Source of the DNA: Chlamydiota bacterium
GTDB taxonomy: Bacteria; Chlamydiota; Chlamydiia; Chlamydiales; Rhabdochlamydiaceae
Reading direction: 5' to 3'
Length of the DNA stretch: 8,629 nt
Assembly (NCBI GenBank): GCA_027348355.1
Contig: DAIEPN010000040.1
Location: forward strand, 1-8,629
Shown here: positions 1-5,932 of the stretch, one piece after another
Numbering within the stretch: the first letter of the stretch is position 1
Layout of the letters: each line of letters opens with the position of its first letter
Position numbers and translations under genes: made by a program
The notes under the pieces: generated by a model
The model's input: the letters and a program-made list of their open reading frames with translations, nothing else
Told to the model about the DNA's origin: nothing
The model's database searches: none

Positions 1-965
1 TTTTGAATATCTCCTTTACTAAATTTTTCTTTCTTTGGTTTTCCGATTTTACAAATTACTTGTGTGATAAAACGAAGTAAAAGCGGGAGTCTACAAAGAT
101 AAGATCCCATCCAAAAAGCGCCTTGGTCATAACGAAAGAGATATTCTTTAGAAGTCATCACTTCTTCGAATACATTTACGTTGTTCGTAACTTTTTTAAC
201 ATGCTCGTAATACCATGGAGCGGAAAGAAATTGCTGAGAAAATAAAGGTAAATGACAAGCTAGGTGTACTTTAGAGCGAAGGTTCCCTTCCATAACCACG
301 CTATGGTCTTTTCCAAAGACTATACCATCTATAAAATCTGGGGGCGTGGGAGCATGAGAAAGTTGTCTTATGAAATCAATCGCTTCCTCAGGTTTTGAAA
401 AAGAATGGTAGCGAAGATAGACGAAATCTTTAGTGGGTATAAGTTTAAGTTCTGCTGAAACGAGAATTCCTAAAGATCCATATGAGCCTTGTATCCCATA
501 AAATATATCTTGATTTTCTGAAGAAGAGGCTCTAAGTAAAGTCCCATCTCCGCAAAGGATTTCAAAGGCAGTACAGTTGTCGCTAAAACTTCCAAAATGG
601 TGAGATGAGCTTTCCATAGCTCCTCCCATAATCGCTCCCCCAATTGTGATTCCCTTAAATTCAGGAACAACAGGGGGCATGAGACCCAAAGGTAGCGTTG
701 CCTCAAGAAGATCCTTCATGGTCACCCTAGGCTCTACAATGGCAACATGTTTTTCTAGGTCAATTTGAATGATGTCTTGTAGTGATCCAAGATCGAGTTT
801 GCTAGTTGATTTTTTATAAGATTTTGAACGCGTTGTATTGGACTTGCCTGATTGATATTTAAGATCGATGGAAGACCCTTCTCCAGAATTTTTTTGTAAA
901 AAAAAATTCTTAAGTTGTTGTTGCAAATCTTCTACTTTTTTTTTGTGATCTTGCAGTCTTTTCAT
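1..965 (-). CDS. DHCR24/Diminuto-like FAD-dependent oxidoreductase (3' end beyond window)
   Basis: The frame is open from the ATG at 965-963 to base 1 with no stop (321 codons), so the C-terminus lies outside the window. The protein is an FAD-binding (PCMH/FAD_binding_4 type) flavoprotein. Residues 39-46 (SGKSNTTR) fit the FAD pyrophosphate loop, 107-114 (TIGGAIMG) the second flavin-contact segment, and 118-121 ESSSH onward the family core, with GSYGSLGILVSAEL at 160-173. The segments VEPRVTM (77-83), IMGGAMESSSHHFG (112-125) and SENQDIFY (149-156) closely match my recollection of human DHCR24 and plant DWF1, which reduce the sterol side-chain delta-24 bond. The N-terminal membrane anchor of DHCR24 is absent: the protein starts with a charged helix (residues 1-21), so it is probably cytosolic. 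It lies 9 nt after purB, in the same frame. The flavoprotein fold is secure. Sterol activity is inference, since the homologue could act on other lipids or alcohols. Confidence 0.85.
   Translation of the reverse strand, partial: MKRLQDHKKKVEDLQQQLKNFFLQKNSGEGSSIDLKYQSGKSNTTRSKSYKKSTSKLDLGSLQDIIQIDLEKHVAIVEPRVTMKDLLEATLPLGLMPPVVPEFKGITIGGAIMGGAMESSSHHFGSFSDNCTAFEILCGDGTLLRASSSENQDIFYGIQGSYGSLGILVSAELKLIPTKDFVYLRYHSFSKPEEAIDFIRQLSHAPTPPDFIDGIVFGKDHSVVMEGNLRSKVHLACHLPLFSQQFLSAPWYYEHVKKVTNNVNVFEEVMTSKEYLFRYDQGAFWMGSYLCRLPLLLRFITQVICKIGKPKKEKFSKGDIQ
886..909 (-). repeat. 10-bp A/T inverted repeat within the flavoprotein gene
   Basis: GAATTTTTTT (886-895) and AAAAAAATTC (900-909) are perfect reverse complements separated by 4 nt. 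They lie about 56 nt inside the flavoprotein gene (residues 19-27, NFFLQKN). A second homopolymer of nine A residues (coding strand) at 944-936 encodes the LysLysLys at residues 8-10. The repeat is visible in the bases; any function is unknown. Confidence 0.5.
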
Positions 966-974
966 TTTTCTAAT

Positions 975-2411
975 TTAAATCTCAATCGGAGAGAGGACAA
1001 ATTGAATATGCTGTGTCTTTTGTAAATACGGTTCTATTTCTTCTTTGAGGAATTCTTCTGTTTGCTCTTTGGCTCTGCCAATGAAATTTTCTACTCGAAC
1101 AATTTTCTCTATCTCTTTTTGCGATAGGCCAATATTTTTATCAGCTATAATCTTATCCAAGAGAGTACAAGATGATCCCTTTTCTTTCATTTCTTGAGCA
1201 GCTTCTTGAGCGTGCTTATGAAGAAGACTGTGGATCTTCTGTCTGTCTTTTCCTTGCGCTACAGCCGCCATTAAAATGTTCTCACTAGCTAAAAAAGGCA
1301 ATTCTTCTTTTAGATTTTTCTCGATCATTTTTGGATAGATGATCAGATTTTTTGTGATATCAACCACTAGATTTAAGATTGCATCCGCGGAAAGGAATGC
1401 CTCTGGTATGCTGATTCTTCGATTAGATGAATCATCCAAGGATCTTTCTAGCCACTGTGTTGCAGAAGTATAGGCTGGATTTTCAGCTAAACTGATCAAA
1501 AATCTGGCTATACCACATATCCTTTCCGATTTCATGGGATTGCGCTTATGTGGCATTGCGGAAGACCCTATCTGATCAGGAGAAGAGGCTTCTTCAATTT
1601 CTTTAAGATGAGCTAAAAGCCTTAGATCGTTAGCAAATTTATGACAGCTAATTGCAATTCCATGAAGAACATAAAAAATAGCCATATCTTGCTTGCGAGT
1701 ATAGGTTTGTCCTGATATCGGAATAACCTTAGGAAATCCCATTTCTTCGCAAATAAGATGTTCTAATTTTTTCACTTTTTCATGATCGCCATGAAAAAGC
1801 CGCATAAGAGAACTTTGCGTTCCAGTAGCTCCTTTCATTCCAAGAAATCTAATTTCTTTAGACTCATTCTCTAGATGTTTTAGATCTAGAAAAAAGTCTT
1901 GAAGCCACATGCAGGCTCTTTTTCCTACAGTTGTTGGTTGGGCGGCTTGCAGGTGTGTATAGCTGAGGGTTGCTAAGGAGGCATGCTTTTTTGCAAATTC
2001 CGATAAATTACGAAGGACTTGTACCATTTTGGCATAGAGCAAATGCAATCCCTCTCTCATTTGAAGGATATCCGTATTATCTGTCACATAACAAGAAGTT
2101 GCACCCATGTGAATAACTCCACGGCTTTCTGGTGCCTCATCCGCAAATGAGTGAATATGTGCTACTACGTCATGCCTAAATTTTTTCTCGTACTCTGCAG
2201 TTTTCGAAAAATCAATCGAAGATATCGCTTTTTGCATCGACTCGATCTGCTTGTCTGTAATGGGAAGCCCTAATTTTTTTTGAGATCTAGCAAGAGCCAC
2301 CCATAGTTTTCGCCATGTTTGATGTTTAAAAGAAGAGGAAAACAGAAAGCTCATCTCTTTTGATGCATAACGTGAACTTAGGCTGCTTTTGTAATGATTT
2401 ACATTCGTCAT
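975..2411 (-). CDS. purB: adenylosuccinate lyase, eukaryotic-like form
   Basis: The product (478 aa) belongs to the fumarase/aspartase superfamily. It should cleave adenylosuccinate to AMP and SAICAR to AICAR, releasing fumarate, as a cytosolic homotetramer. The superfamily signature loop GSSAMPHKRNP is at 282-292, with the likely catalytic serine at 283 or 284. YTHLQAAQ at 151-158 carries the likely general-acid His153. RHDVVAHIH (79-87), HMGATSCYV (101-109), GQTYTRK (234-240) and LDDSSNRR (325-332) are other family segments. The length and many stretches (SSRYAS..M near residue 12, LGLPITD at 47-53, IHMGATSCYV, ELPF.A.ENI near 370) match human ADSL (484 aa) as I recall it, rather than the roughly 430-aa Bacillus or 456-aa E. 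coli forms. It starts 3 nt after the pGP6-D-like gene. No strong Shine-Dalgarno is visible, so translation is probably coupled. Confidence 0.95.
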   Translation of the reverse strand: MTNVNHYKSSLSSRYASKEMSFLFSSSFKHQTWRKLWVALARSQKKLGLPITDKQIESMQKAISSIDFSKTAEYEKKFRHDVVAHIHSFADEAPESRGVIHMGATSCYVTDNTDILQMREGLHLLYAKMVQVLRNLSEFAKKHASLATLSYTHLQAAQPTTVGKRACMWLQDFFLDLKHLENESKEIRFLGMKGATGTQSSLMRLFHGDHEKVKKLEHLICEEMGFPKVIPISGQTYTRKQDMAIFYVLHGIAISCHKFANDLRLLAHLKEIEEASSPDQIGSSAMPHKRNPMKSERICGIARFLISLAENPAYTSATQWLERSLDDSSNRRISIPEAFLSADAILNLVVDITKNLIIYPKMIEKNLKEELPFLASENILMAAVAQGKDRQKIHSLLHKHAQEAAQEMKEKGSSCTLLDKIIADKNIGLSQKEIEKIVRVENFIGRAKEQTEEFLKEEIEPYLQKTQHIQFVLSPIEI

Positions 2412-2414
2412 ATT

Positions 2415-3158
2415 TTATTTGCGACTTAGTAAAGTTTGTAGAGATTGAAGATGCTTTTGAATTTTTTGTTTTTGTTCTACGGATGGAGTGAAGTCAGGAT
2501 CTTGGAGGAACTCTTTTGCTTTTAAAAGTGAAGCTACAATATGCAGCGCATGATCCGAAGCTCTTTTATCCGTTTTTTCTAAAGGAAACGTTTTACGGAT
2601 TAATACAAGCAGCTCTTGCTTTGGCTGACCGTGATAATTCTGGATAATTTCTTCCTTTTTCTCCATAGGGCCGTTTCTACTAGCTAGGCTATATACTGCC
2701 TGTCTTGGCATTGCATCTAGCTTGTCGTGTAAAAGATGAGAAATCGAATTGTAGAATTCAAAATATTGCAAGAAATTATAGGGAGTCTGTCTATTACCAT
2801 AGGTTGCAATGAGCCAAGCGCTAAAAGCTCCATCTTTATATCCCTTTAGAATTTCTCCAGCTTTTTTGATTCTCTCCCCGTGCAGCATCGCGGCTTGATT
2901 TTGAATCGCTTTTACTTCGGAGGTAATAGCAATCAATGACTGTAAATCCATTTGGATGTCTTGAGAATCTTCTCCAAATTCGCGTAGAATGTACGCAATG
3001 TATTCTTGCTCTTTTGTTGAAAGTGGTGTGACCCTAAATACTCCAGAAAAGCTGGAGAGGTCGCCTTTTGAAGACATTTCAGCGAGACTTGTCATTTTAG
3101 AAAGACTTTTCGTCGCTGCTTTAAATCTTTCTGATAGGAACGAATTTACTTTAGACAT
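2415..3158 (-). CDS. pGP6-D-like protein (chlamydial plasmid/chromosome family)
   Basis: This 247-aa protein is the same length as pGP6-D of the Chlamydia virulence plasmid as I recall it. The best-matching region is residues 111-162: AFSAW..., TPYNFLQYFEFY (125-136), ...MPRQAVYSLASRNG (150-163), against the plasmid segments with FSSW, AYNALAYYELF and IPYKSAYILAARKG. It is soluble and mostly helical by eye, with no signal peptide or membrane segment. The last 40 residues are rich in Lys, Gln and Leu. In Chlamydia the plasmid copy is needed for plasmid maintenance and a chromosomal paralogue (CT583) follows parA. The biochemical role is unknown, though a DNA-partition accessory role is a reasonable inference from its steady pairing with ParA. 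It begins 16 nt after parA and ends 3 nt before purB. The start ATG has no clear Shine-Dalgarno. Two further in-frame Met codons occur in the N-terminus (residues 22 and 28), so a shorter form cannot be excluded. Confidence 0.85.
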   Translation of the reverse strand: MSKVNSFLSERFKAATKSLSKMTSLAEMSSKGDLSSFSGVFRVTPLSTKEQEYIAYILREFGEDSQDIQMDLQSLIAITSEVKAIQNQAAMLHGERIKKAGEILKGYKDGAFSAWLIATYGNRQTPYNFLQYFEFYNSISHLLHDKLDAMPRQAVYSLASRNGPMEKKEEIIQNYHGQPKQELLVLIRKTFPLEKTDKRASDHALHIVASLLKAKEFLQDPDFTPSVEQKQKIQKHLQSLQTLLSRK

Positions 3159-3161
3159 AGG

Positions 3162-3180
3162 ATGTAAAGCCGTTTTACAT
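3162..3180 (-). repeat. 7-bp inverted repeat spanning the parA stop / pGP6-D-like start
   Basis: ATGTAAA (3162-3168) and TTTACAT (3174-3180) are perfect reverse complements around a 5-nt loop. The right arm contains the parA stop codon (3177-3175), and the stem ends 3 nt before the next start codon at 3158. The stem is AT-rich and has no T-run after it, so it is not a terminator. It might modulate ribosome passage between the two genes. Confidence 0.45.
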
Positions 3181-3927
3181 GCGTTGAAGAATTTCTTGAG
3201 TCAGAGCTATATAATCTTCTGCTGCTCTGCTAGTCGGAGCTGTTTCAAAAACTGGTTTTCCATAAACGGAAGCTTCTGAAACTGCAATGTCTCTGCGTAC
3301 TTTAGCCTGCAAAGCCTTTCCTGGAAAAGTGCTTTCAATGACCTCTAAAAACGCTTGATTACTTTTTCCTCTTGGATTCCAAAAAGAGAGTGCGACACCC
3401 AAGATTGAAAACGGGTGTCTTGAGGAAATATTTTGCATAAATAGAGCAAGTCTTTGCAGCCCTTTTACGCTATAAAATTCAGGAGTTGCGCAAACCAGAG
3501 AATGATTTGATGCGATCAAAGCAGATTCAGTTAGCCAACAAATAGAAGGTGGAGTGTCTATGATGACGATATCGTAAGGAAGTGGTTTTAAAATTTCTCT
3601 AAGCCTTTCATGGGAGTATCTATCGGCAGCTAAAGCCCCAGTAACTTCAACTCTTTCCAACCATGTATCGGCGGGAATTAAATCTAAATTAGGAATGCTT
3701 GTTTTTAAAATAATTTCTTCCACTTTTTTTGTTCCTTGTAAAACTGGAGCAAGACTGTCTAAAGAGTCTGGATCATAACCAAGCCCTGTAGTGAGATTTG
3801 CCTGTGCATCAAAGTCTATAAGGAGAACCTTTTGGTTATGGAGTTTCGCCAAAGCGCTTGCTAAATGCAAAGAGGTTGATGTTTTGGCAGTACCGCCTTT
3901 AAAACTACTGACTGTGATTGTTTTCAT
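3175..3927 (-). CDS. parA: ParA/Soj-family partition ATPase
   Basis: The product (250 aa) is a small ParA/MinD-superfamily ATPase of the Soj type, with no N-terminal DNA-binding domain. The deviant Walker A motif KGGTAKTS at 10-17 has both the signature Lys10 and the P-loop Lys15. Switch I/Walker A' is LLIDFDAQAN at 35-44 (Asp40), and Walker B is YDIVIIDTPPS at 118-128 (Asp124). The C-terminal RRDIAVSEASVYGKPVFE (211-228) is the usual Soj segment near the nucleoid-contact surface. Proteins of this class dimerise on ATP and bind DNA nonspecifically to move plasmids, chromosomes or large complexes. No membrane-targeting helix of the MinD kind is seen at the C-terminus (ends EILQRM). No parB gene or parS-like repeat is visible nearby, and the adjacent pGP6-D-like gene takes the partner position. 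The start codon lies inside thrS, with a Shine-Dalgarno at 3931-3937. In C. trachomatis the equivalent would be CT582. Confidence 0.93.
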   Translation of the reverse strand: MKTITVSSFKGGTAKTSTSLHLASALAKLHNQKVLLIDFDAQANLTTGLGYDPDSLDSLAPVLQGTKKVEEIILKTSIPNLDLIPADTWLERVEVTGALAADRYSHERLREILKPLPYDIVIIDTPPSICWLTESALIASNHSLVCATPEFYSVKGLQRLALFMQNISSRHPFSILGVALSFWNPRGKSNQAFLEVIESTFPGKALQAKVRRDIAVSEASVYGKPVFETAPTSRAAEDYIALTQEILQRM

Positions 3928-5845
3928 ATTCTTCCTTTGAAGAGAAAGGTGATACGAGAGATTTTGATTGATATTCTTTCTGCAATGTTTGTAAGAATTC
4001 CTCTACGACAATCTCTCCATGTACGACATTATCCCTGGTGCGTAGGGTCGCATTTTTATTTTCGATTTCCTTATCTCCTACTGTCAACATATAATTAATT
4101 TGCATTAATTGGGCACTTCTTATTTTTTTGTTCACAGATTCACTTGTGTCATCTACGTCGCAGACAAATCCTCGACTTGAGATGATTTTTTGCAATTCAT
4201 GGGCATAGTCGCTATGTCTGTCGGCAATTGTAATGATTCTGACTTGCAAAGGACTGAGCCAAAGAGGGAATTTTCCTACGAAGTGTTCGATGAGAATCCC
4301 TAAGAATCGTTCGATGGAACCAAAAATAGCTCTATGGAGTACTATCGGACGTTTGTGTACGCCATCTTTATCCATGTACTCAAGTCCAAATTTTTCTGGA
4401 AGTGCCATATCGAGTTGAACTGTTCCGCATTGCCAGGATCTGCCGAGCGCATCTTTAATATGGATGTCTATTTTAGGGCCATAAAAGGCGCCATCACCTT
4501 CATTGACTTTATAAGGCTCGCCCCACTCATCTAAAGCGTCTTTTAATCCGCTTGTGGCAATGTCCCAATCTTCATCTGTTCCTATGCTTTTTTCGGGCCG
4601 GGTAGAAAGTTCTAAACGATAAGGTAGTCCAAACGTGGAATAGGTTTCTTCAACGAGGTCCAAAATGCGCAAAATTTCTGATTTTATGTCTGTTGGTTTG
4701 AGGAAGAGATGAGCGTCATCTTGATGGAAACTGCGAACTCTAAAAAGACCGCTTAGAGCTCCGGATGCTTCATGTCTATGGACGTGACCAAATTCACAAA
4801 TTCGAAGAGGAAGATCTCTATAGCTATGAGTTGAAGTTTGAAAATAAAGCATGCAACCTGGGCAGTTCATAGGCTTGATCGCAAACTCTCTTTCTTCGAT
4901 AGAGAAATCATACATGTTTTGTTTGTAGTGTTCCCAATGACCAGATCGCTCCCAGAGCTCCCTTCCCATAATTTGAGGCGTCTTAATTTCTATGTATCCT
5001 GCTTTATTGTGAAGATACCGCCAAAATTCCAAGAGCCTATTCCAAATGATCATTCCTTTAGGGTGAATGAACGGCATTCCTGGGGCTTCTTCTTTAATAG
5101 AAAACAAACCCAGTTTTGGCCCCAAAATTTTATGGTCTCTTTTTTTAGCTTCTTCTAAAAGAAAAAGGTAGTCTTTGAGCAGCTTTTTGTCTGGGAAAGA
5201 AATGCCGTATACTCTTGTGAGCATTTCGCGACTAGCATCTGCTCGCCAATAAGCGCCCGAAGTTTTTAAAATCTTAAAAGCTTTAATTTTTCCTATATTG
5301 AAAAGATGAGGCCCTCGACATAGGTCAAAAAATTCTCCTTGGGAATAGCCTGAGATGGTTCCATCTTCAAATCCTTCAATGAGCTCACGCTTATAGTGAT
5401 TGTTAGGAAAACGTTTTAACGCTTCTTCTTTGTTTGCAAATACCATGCGTTGTGTTGGGTAATTTTCTTTGATGATTTTAGCAACTTCTTCTTCAATGCG
5501 TTCAAAATCAGCATCGGAAATAGTCAAGTCTGCAAAATCATAATAGAAACCTGCTTCAATAGTAGGTCCAATCGTTGGTTTGGCACTCGGCCAAATGCGC
5601 AAAATTGCTTGGGCTAAGACGTGAGCCGAAGTATGCCAAAAAACGTCCTTTCCTTCAGGGTCATCGAAATTGAAGAATTCTATTTTGTCTCCTTCAGAAA
5701 GAGGGGTAGATAAGTCTTTTAACGTTCCGTTAATACGCACTGCTACAGCTTGATGGGGTTCCCGTAGATTAAGTTTTTCTGCAAGATCTTTGGCAGTACT
5801 CGAAGGATCGATTTCTACTTGTTTTTGCTGGACGTGAATAAGCAT
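3905..5845 (-). CDS. thrS: threonyl-tRNA synthetase
   Basis: This complete class II synthetase (646 aa, standard bacterial length) charges tRNA-Thr in the cytosol. Domain order is normal: an N-terminal TGS domain (about 1-60), an editing domain with HTSAH at 71-75 and DLCRGPH at 174-180 (zinc-like Cys/His set H71, H75, C176, H180) that removes misacylated Ser, a catalytic core (about 240-525), and a C-terminal anticodon-binding domain (about 530-622). Active-site zinc ligands are Cys328 in MNCPGC, His379 in DDAHLF and His504 in VLHRAIFGS. Motif 2 includes HVHRHEASG (354-362) and motif 3 GSIERF (509-514). A hydrophilic tail after about 623 (SKSLVSPFSSKEE...) is probably not part of the fold, and its codons overlap the parA ribosome-binding site and start. 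This is the first gene of the minus-strand operon. The leader is short (about 30 nt if the proposed promoter is right), leaving no room for a T-box. Confidence 0.98.
   Translation of the reverse strand: MLIHVQQKQVEIDPSSTAKDLAEKLNLREPHQAVAVRINGTLKDLSTPLSEGDKIEFFNFDDPEGKDVFWHTSAHVLAQAILRIWPSAKPTIGPTIEAGFYYDFADLTISDADFERIEEEVAKIIKENYPTQRMVFANKEEALKRFPNNHYKRELIEGFEDGTISGYSQGEFFDLCRGPHLFNIGKIKAFKILKTSGAYWRADASREMLTRVYGISFPDKKLLKDYLFLLEEAKKRDHKILGPKLGLFSIKEEAPGMPFIHPKGMIIWNRLLEFWRYLHNKAGYIEIKTPQIMGRELWERSGHWEHYKQNMYDFSIEEREFAIKPMNCPGCMLYFQTSTHSYRDLPLRICEFGHVHRHEASGALSGLFRVRSFHQDDAHLFLKPTDIKSEILRILDLVEETYSTFGLPYRLELSTRPEKSIGTDEDWDIATSGLKDALDEWGEPYKVNEGDGAFYGPKIDIHIKDALGRSWQCGTVQLDMALPEKFGLEYMDKDGVHKRPIVLHRAIFGSIERFLGILIEHFVGKFPLWLSPLQVRIITIADRHSDYAHELQKIISSRGFVCDVDDTSESVNKKIRSAQLMQINYMLTVGDKEIENKNATLRTRDNVVHGEIVVEEFLQTLQKEYQSKSLVSPFSSKEEYENNHSQ
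3931..3937 (-). promoter_or_regulatory. Shine-Dalgarno for parA inside thrS
   Basis: On the minus strand AAGGAAG stands 3 nt before the parA ATG at 3927-3925 (5 nt from its GGA core). It is the clearest ribosome-binding site in the operon and supports this start, although it lies within the last codons of thrS. It would let parA be translated without depending entirely on coupling to thrS. Confidence 0.6.
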
Positions 5846-5881
5846 TTTTTACTTTGCCTGGTTATTTTTTTTACTGTATGT

Positions 5882-5893
5882 CTGTTATAACAG
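5882..5893. repeat. perfect 12-bp palindrome CTGTTATAACAG in the divergent intergenic region
   Basis: All six base pairs of the dyad match, and the flanking pair (T5881/G5894) breaks it. The palindrome carries a TATAAC on each strand, so it may simply be two back-to-back -10 boxes. It could also be a binding site for a dimeric regulator that would control thrS and the large gene together. No second copy was noticed elsewhere in the window. Confidence 0.6.
5883..5891 (+). promoter_or_regulatory. predicted extended -10 element for the large plus-strand gene
   Basis: TGTTATAAC is an extended -10 (TGnTATAAC) reading towards the ATG at 5933. It would give a start near 5898 and a leader of about 35 nt. 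At 17-bp spacing the -35 position (5863-5868, TATTTT) is poor, so this promoter depends on the extended -10 or is weaker than the opposing one. It shares the same bases as the minus-strand -10. Confidence 0.45.
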
Positions 5894-5912
5894 GTTTTTT
5901 TATTGTTGTTAA
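5884..5912 (-). promoter_or_regulatory. predicted sigma70/sigma66-type promoter for the thrS operon
   Basis: Read on the minus strand, a -35 box TTAACA (bases 5912-5907, one mismatch to TTGACA) is followed after exactly 17 bp by TATAAC (5889-5884, one mismatch to TATAAT). An extended -10 TG lies just upstream of the hexamer (5892-5891). Transcription would begin near 5877, giving a leader of about 30 nt before the thrS ATG at 5845. It is the only good promoter-like match seen upstream of the five-gene minus-strand unit. Confidence 0.65.
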
Positions 5913-5932
5913 CGCTAGAAATAAAAAAAGAA

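Noticed and set aside
470..706. Minus-strand open frame of 78 codons within the flavoprotein region
   Set aside because: It is out of frame with the 321-codon flavoprotein frame, which shows clear family motifs across the same bases. It is a shadow frame.
1..965. Possible frameshifted or broken oxidoreductase
   Set aside because: Full translation from 965 to base 1 gives one continuous frame with FAD-binding motifs in order. It lacks a stop only because it runs off the window.
2989..3279. Plus-strand frame of 96 codons across the parA/pGP6-D-like junction
   Set aside because: It is antisense to two recognisable genes, has no ribosome-binding site and no recognisable protein motif.
2415..3927. 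Recently integrated chlamydial plasmid
   Set aside because: No helicase, replication origin repeats, integrase or flanking direct repeats are seen, and the pair is tightly embedded between thrS and purB.
4838..5158. Plus-strand frame of 106 codons inside thrS
   Set aside because: It is antisense to the thrS catalytic core, whose motifs are intact. It is a shadow frame, as are the shorter ones at 4233-4534.
5846..5932. T-box or amino-acid-responsive leader upstream of thrS
   Set aside because: The whole gap is 87 bp and the predicted leader about 30 nt, too short for a T-box, and no specifier or antiterminator stem is visible.
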